Positions 63,038 to 64,000 of a stretch of 64,000 nucleotides of DNA are shown piece after piece. Source of the DNA: Neorhizobium huautlense (GTDB lineage Bacteria; Pseudomonadota; Alphaproteobacteria; Rhizobiales; Rhizobiaceae); assembly GCF_002968575.1 (NCBI RefSeq), contig NZ_PVBM01000018.1, forward strand, positions 1 through 64,000, given 5' to 3'. Position 1 is the stretch's first letter. The number at the start of each line of letters is the position of its first letter. The notes under the pieces are model-generated. The model worked only from the letters and a program-made list of their open reading frames with translations, searched no databases and was not told the DNA's origin. The position numbers and the translations under genes were made by a program.

Positions 63038-64000
63038 AATGTCTCTGTCACTTTCTTGAGTGCAACCGGCGCATCCGGATTGAAGCCCTTGGCGCGCGAC
63101 CATGCCTCGACGAAACCATAGAAAGGCAGGATCAGGGCGAGCGCATCGGTCAGGGGATGGCCGGTCGCGACAAACGGCAACTGCCTGGCTTTCTTCACCT
63201 TGTCCGAAGTGGCAAAAGCAAGCGCGCCCTTATTCGCCAAGCTGTCGGCGATCTCGGCCACAGAGGCTTCAGCGGCATCCCGTGCAGCAAAGGTTACGAC
63301 GGGAAACCGCTTTTCGACCAACGCAACCGGACCATGCAAGACCTCCGCCGCGGAATAGGCTTCCGCATGCATATTGGATGTCTCCTTGAACTTCAGCGCC
63401 GCTTCGCTCGCTATTGCAAGCGCCGGGCCCCGCCCAAGCATGTAGAGGGAGTCCGCTTCGCCGAGTTCCTGTGCGAGCTCGCTCCAATCGAGTTTGACTG
63501 CGGTTTCGAAATGTGACGGCAGATTGCCGATCGCCGCCTTCAGGCTCTCGTCGCCCACCCATTCCGAAAGCAAAACCAGACCCGCGACGATGGAGTTGAC
63601 GAAGGACTTCGTCGCGGCGACCGCAAGCTCCGGCCCCGCATTGATGTTCACGGCGTGGGCAGAGGCGTCAGCGATCGGCGAAGGCAGCGTGTTGGTGAGC
63701 GCAATCGTTACCGCACCGGACTTGGTTGCCGCCTCCGCCATCGCCACGATATCCGGGCTCTTGCCCGATTGGGAAATGGCGATCGCGGCTCCGGCGCCGA
63801 GTTCGAGTCTTGCGCCATAGATGGATGCAAGCGAGGGGCCGAGCGAAGCGACGGGTCTGCCGCTGGTGAGTTCGACGGCATATTTGATGAAGGTTGCGGC
63901 ATGATCGGAAGAGCCGCGGGCGATCGTAATCAGGAAAGCCGGGTCTTTCTCGCGAAGTGCACGACCTGCGGCGGCAAGCTCGGATTTCGACCCGTCGAGC
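63034..64000 (-). CDS. SIS-domain sugar-phosphate isomerase/deaminase (5' end outside the window)
   Basis: An open frame of about 322 codons continues through the right edge. It holds two SIS domains: TIARGSSDHAATFIKYAVEL with IAISQSGKSPDIVAM in the first, and LGRGPALAIASEAALKFKET with HGPVALVEKRFPVVTFA in the second. No glutamine-amidotransferase part is visible in the portion present. Next to nagA the best reading is a glucosamine-6-phosphate deaminase of the SIS (NagB-II/AgaS) type, converting GlcN-6-P to Fru-6-P and ammonia. GlmS truncated by the window edge is the alternative. Confidence 0.88.
   Translation of the reverse strand, partial: LDGSKSELAAAGRALREKDPAFLITIARGSSDHAATFIKYAVELTSGRPVASLGPSLASIYGARLELGAGAAIAISQSGKSPDIVAMAEAATKSGAVTIALTNTLPSPIADASAHAVNINAGPELAVAATKSFVNSIVAGLVLLSEWVGDESLKAAIGNLPSHFETAVKLDWSELAQELGEADSLYMLGRGPALAIASEAALKFKETSNMHAEAYSAAEVLHGPVALVEKRFPVVTFAARDAAEASVAEIADSLANKGALAFATSDKVKKARQLPFVATGHPLTDALALILPFYGFVEAWSRAKGFNPDAPVALKKVTETL

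Noticed and set aside
1..64000. Mobile elements, prophage, CRISPR arrays, tRNA or rRNA genes
   Set aside because: No transposase or integrase, terminal repeats, regularly spaced repeats, tRNA-like cloverleaf ends or rRNA sequence were recognised by reading the window. The only long repeat is the MCP block.

Overview
The window looks like chromosomal DNA (roughly 60% GC) of a member of the Rhizobiaceae (Rhizobium/Neorhizobium/Agrobacterium type, order Hyphomicrobiales). The signs are the fabA-fabB-fabI cluster divergent from an Irr-type Fur regulator, an rbfA-truB-rpsO-pnp block, a che operon, and a high density of TRAP, TTT and branched-chain-type ABC importers with MarR, GntR and LysR regulators. 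Genes are closely packed, often with ATGA stop/start overlaps. I see no insertion sequence, phage gene, CRISPR array, tRNA or rRNA.

Layout. 1-250: tail of an unidentified gene and its terminator. 249-6771: a divergent catabolic cluster (amidohydrolase, MarR and crotonase on the minus strand; feruloyl-CoA-synthase-like ligase, SDR and acyl-CoA dehydrogenase on the plus strand) that fits CoA-dependent beta-oxidative side-chain shortening of hydroxycinnamic acids or phenylpropanoids. 6842-10959: LysR regulator, FAD-dependent oxidoreductase and a two-subunit aconitase X, a pathway whose substrate I cannot assign. 10994-21219: a minus-strand chemotaxis operon (STAS, CheY, CheA, CheW, two MCPs with identical signalling domains, CheW, CheR, CheB) with a ParA-like ATPase at its downstream end. 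A divergent soluble protein with a degenerate MCP-like hairpin tip occupies 21555-23288.

23355-25648: Ldh2-type dehydrogenase divergent from a regulator with two GntR-type winged helices in tandem. 25791-31152: rbfA, truB, rpsO, pnp and an RsmC-like methyltransferase, with a structured rpsO-pnp spacer that may encode a small RNA or leader. 31220-34551: fabI, fabB, fabA and divergent irr. 34561-38640: four membrane, exported or flavin proteins of general type plus a DUF1275 protein.

38660-45990: 5-oxoprolinase divergent from a DctQMP TRAP importer and a MarR-type regulator, which suggests uptake and opening of pyroglutamate or a related lactam. 45987-53769: alpha/beta hydrolase, aryl-CoA ligase of the 2-aminobenzoate/benzoate type, a complete five-gene branched-chain-type ABC importer and a MarR regulator. 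53805-54734: glutaminase. 54789-61877: TctCBA tripartite tricarboxylate transporter, a lone ABC binding protein, a DUF1993 protein and the TctDE-type two-component system. 61874-64000: nagA and a SIS-domain sugar-phosphate enzyme, which runs off the right edge, for N-acetylglucosamine catabolism.

The main candidates for something undescribed are the AcnX-FAD-oxidoreductase operon, the MCP-like soluble protein beside the che operon, and the possible RNA between rpsO and pnp. Family names come from reading the sequence and remembered family features. No database search was run.
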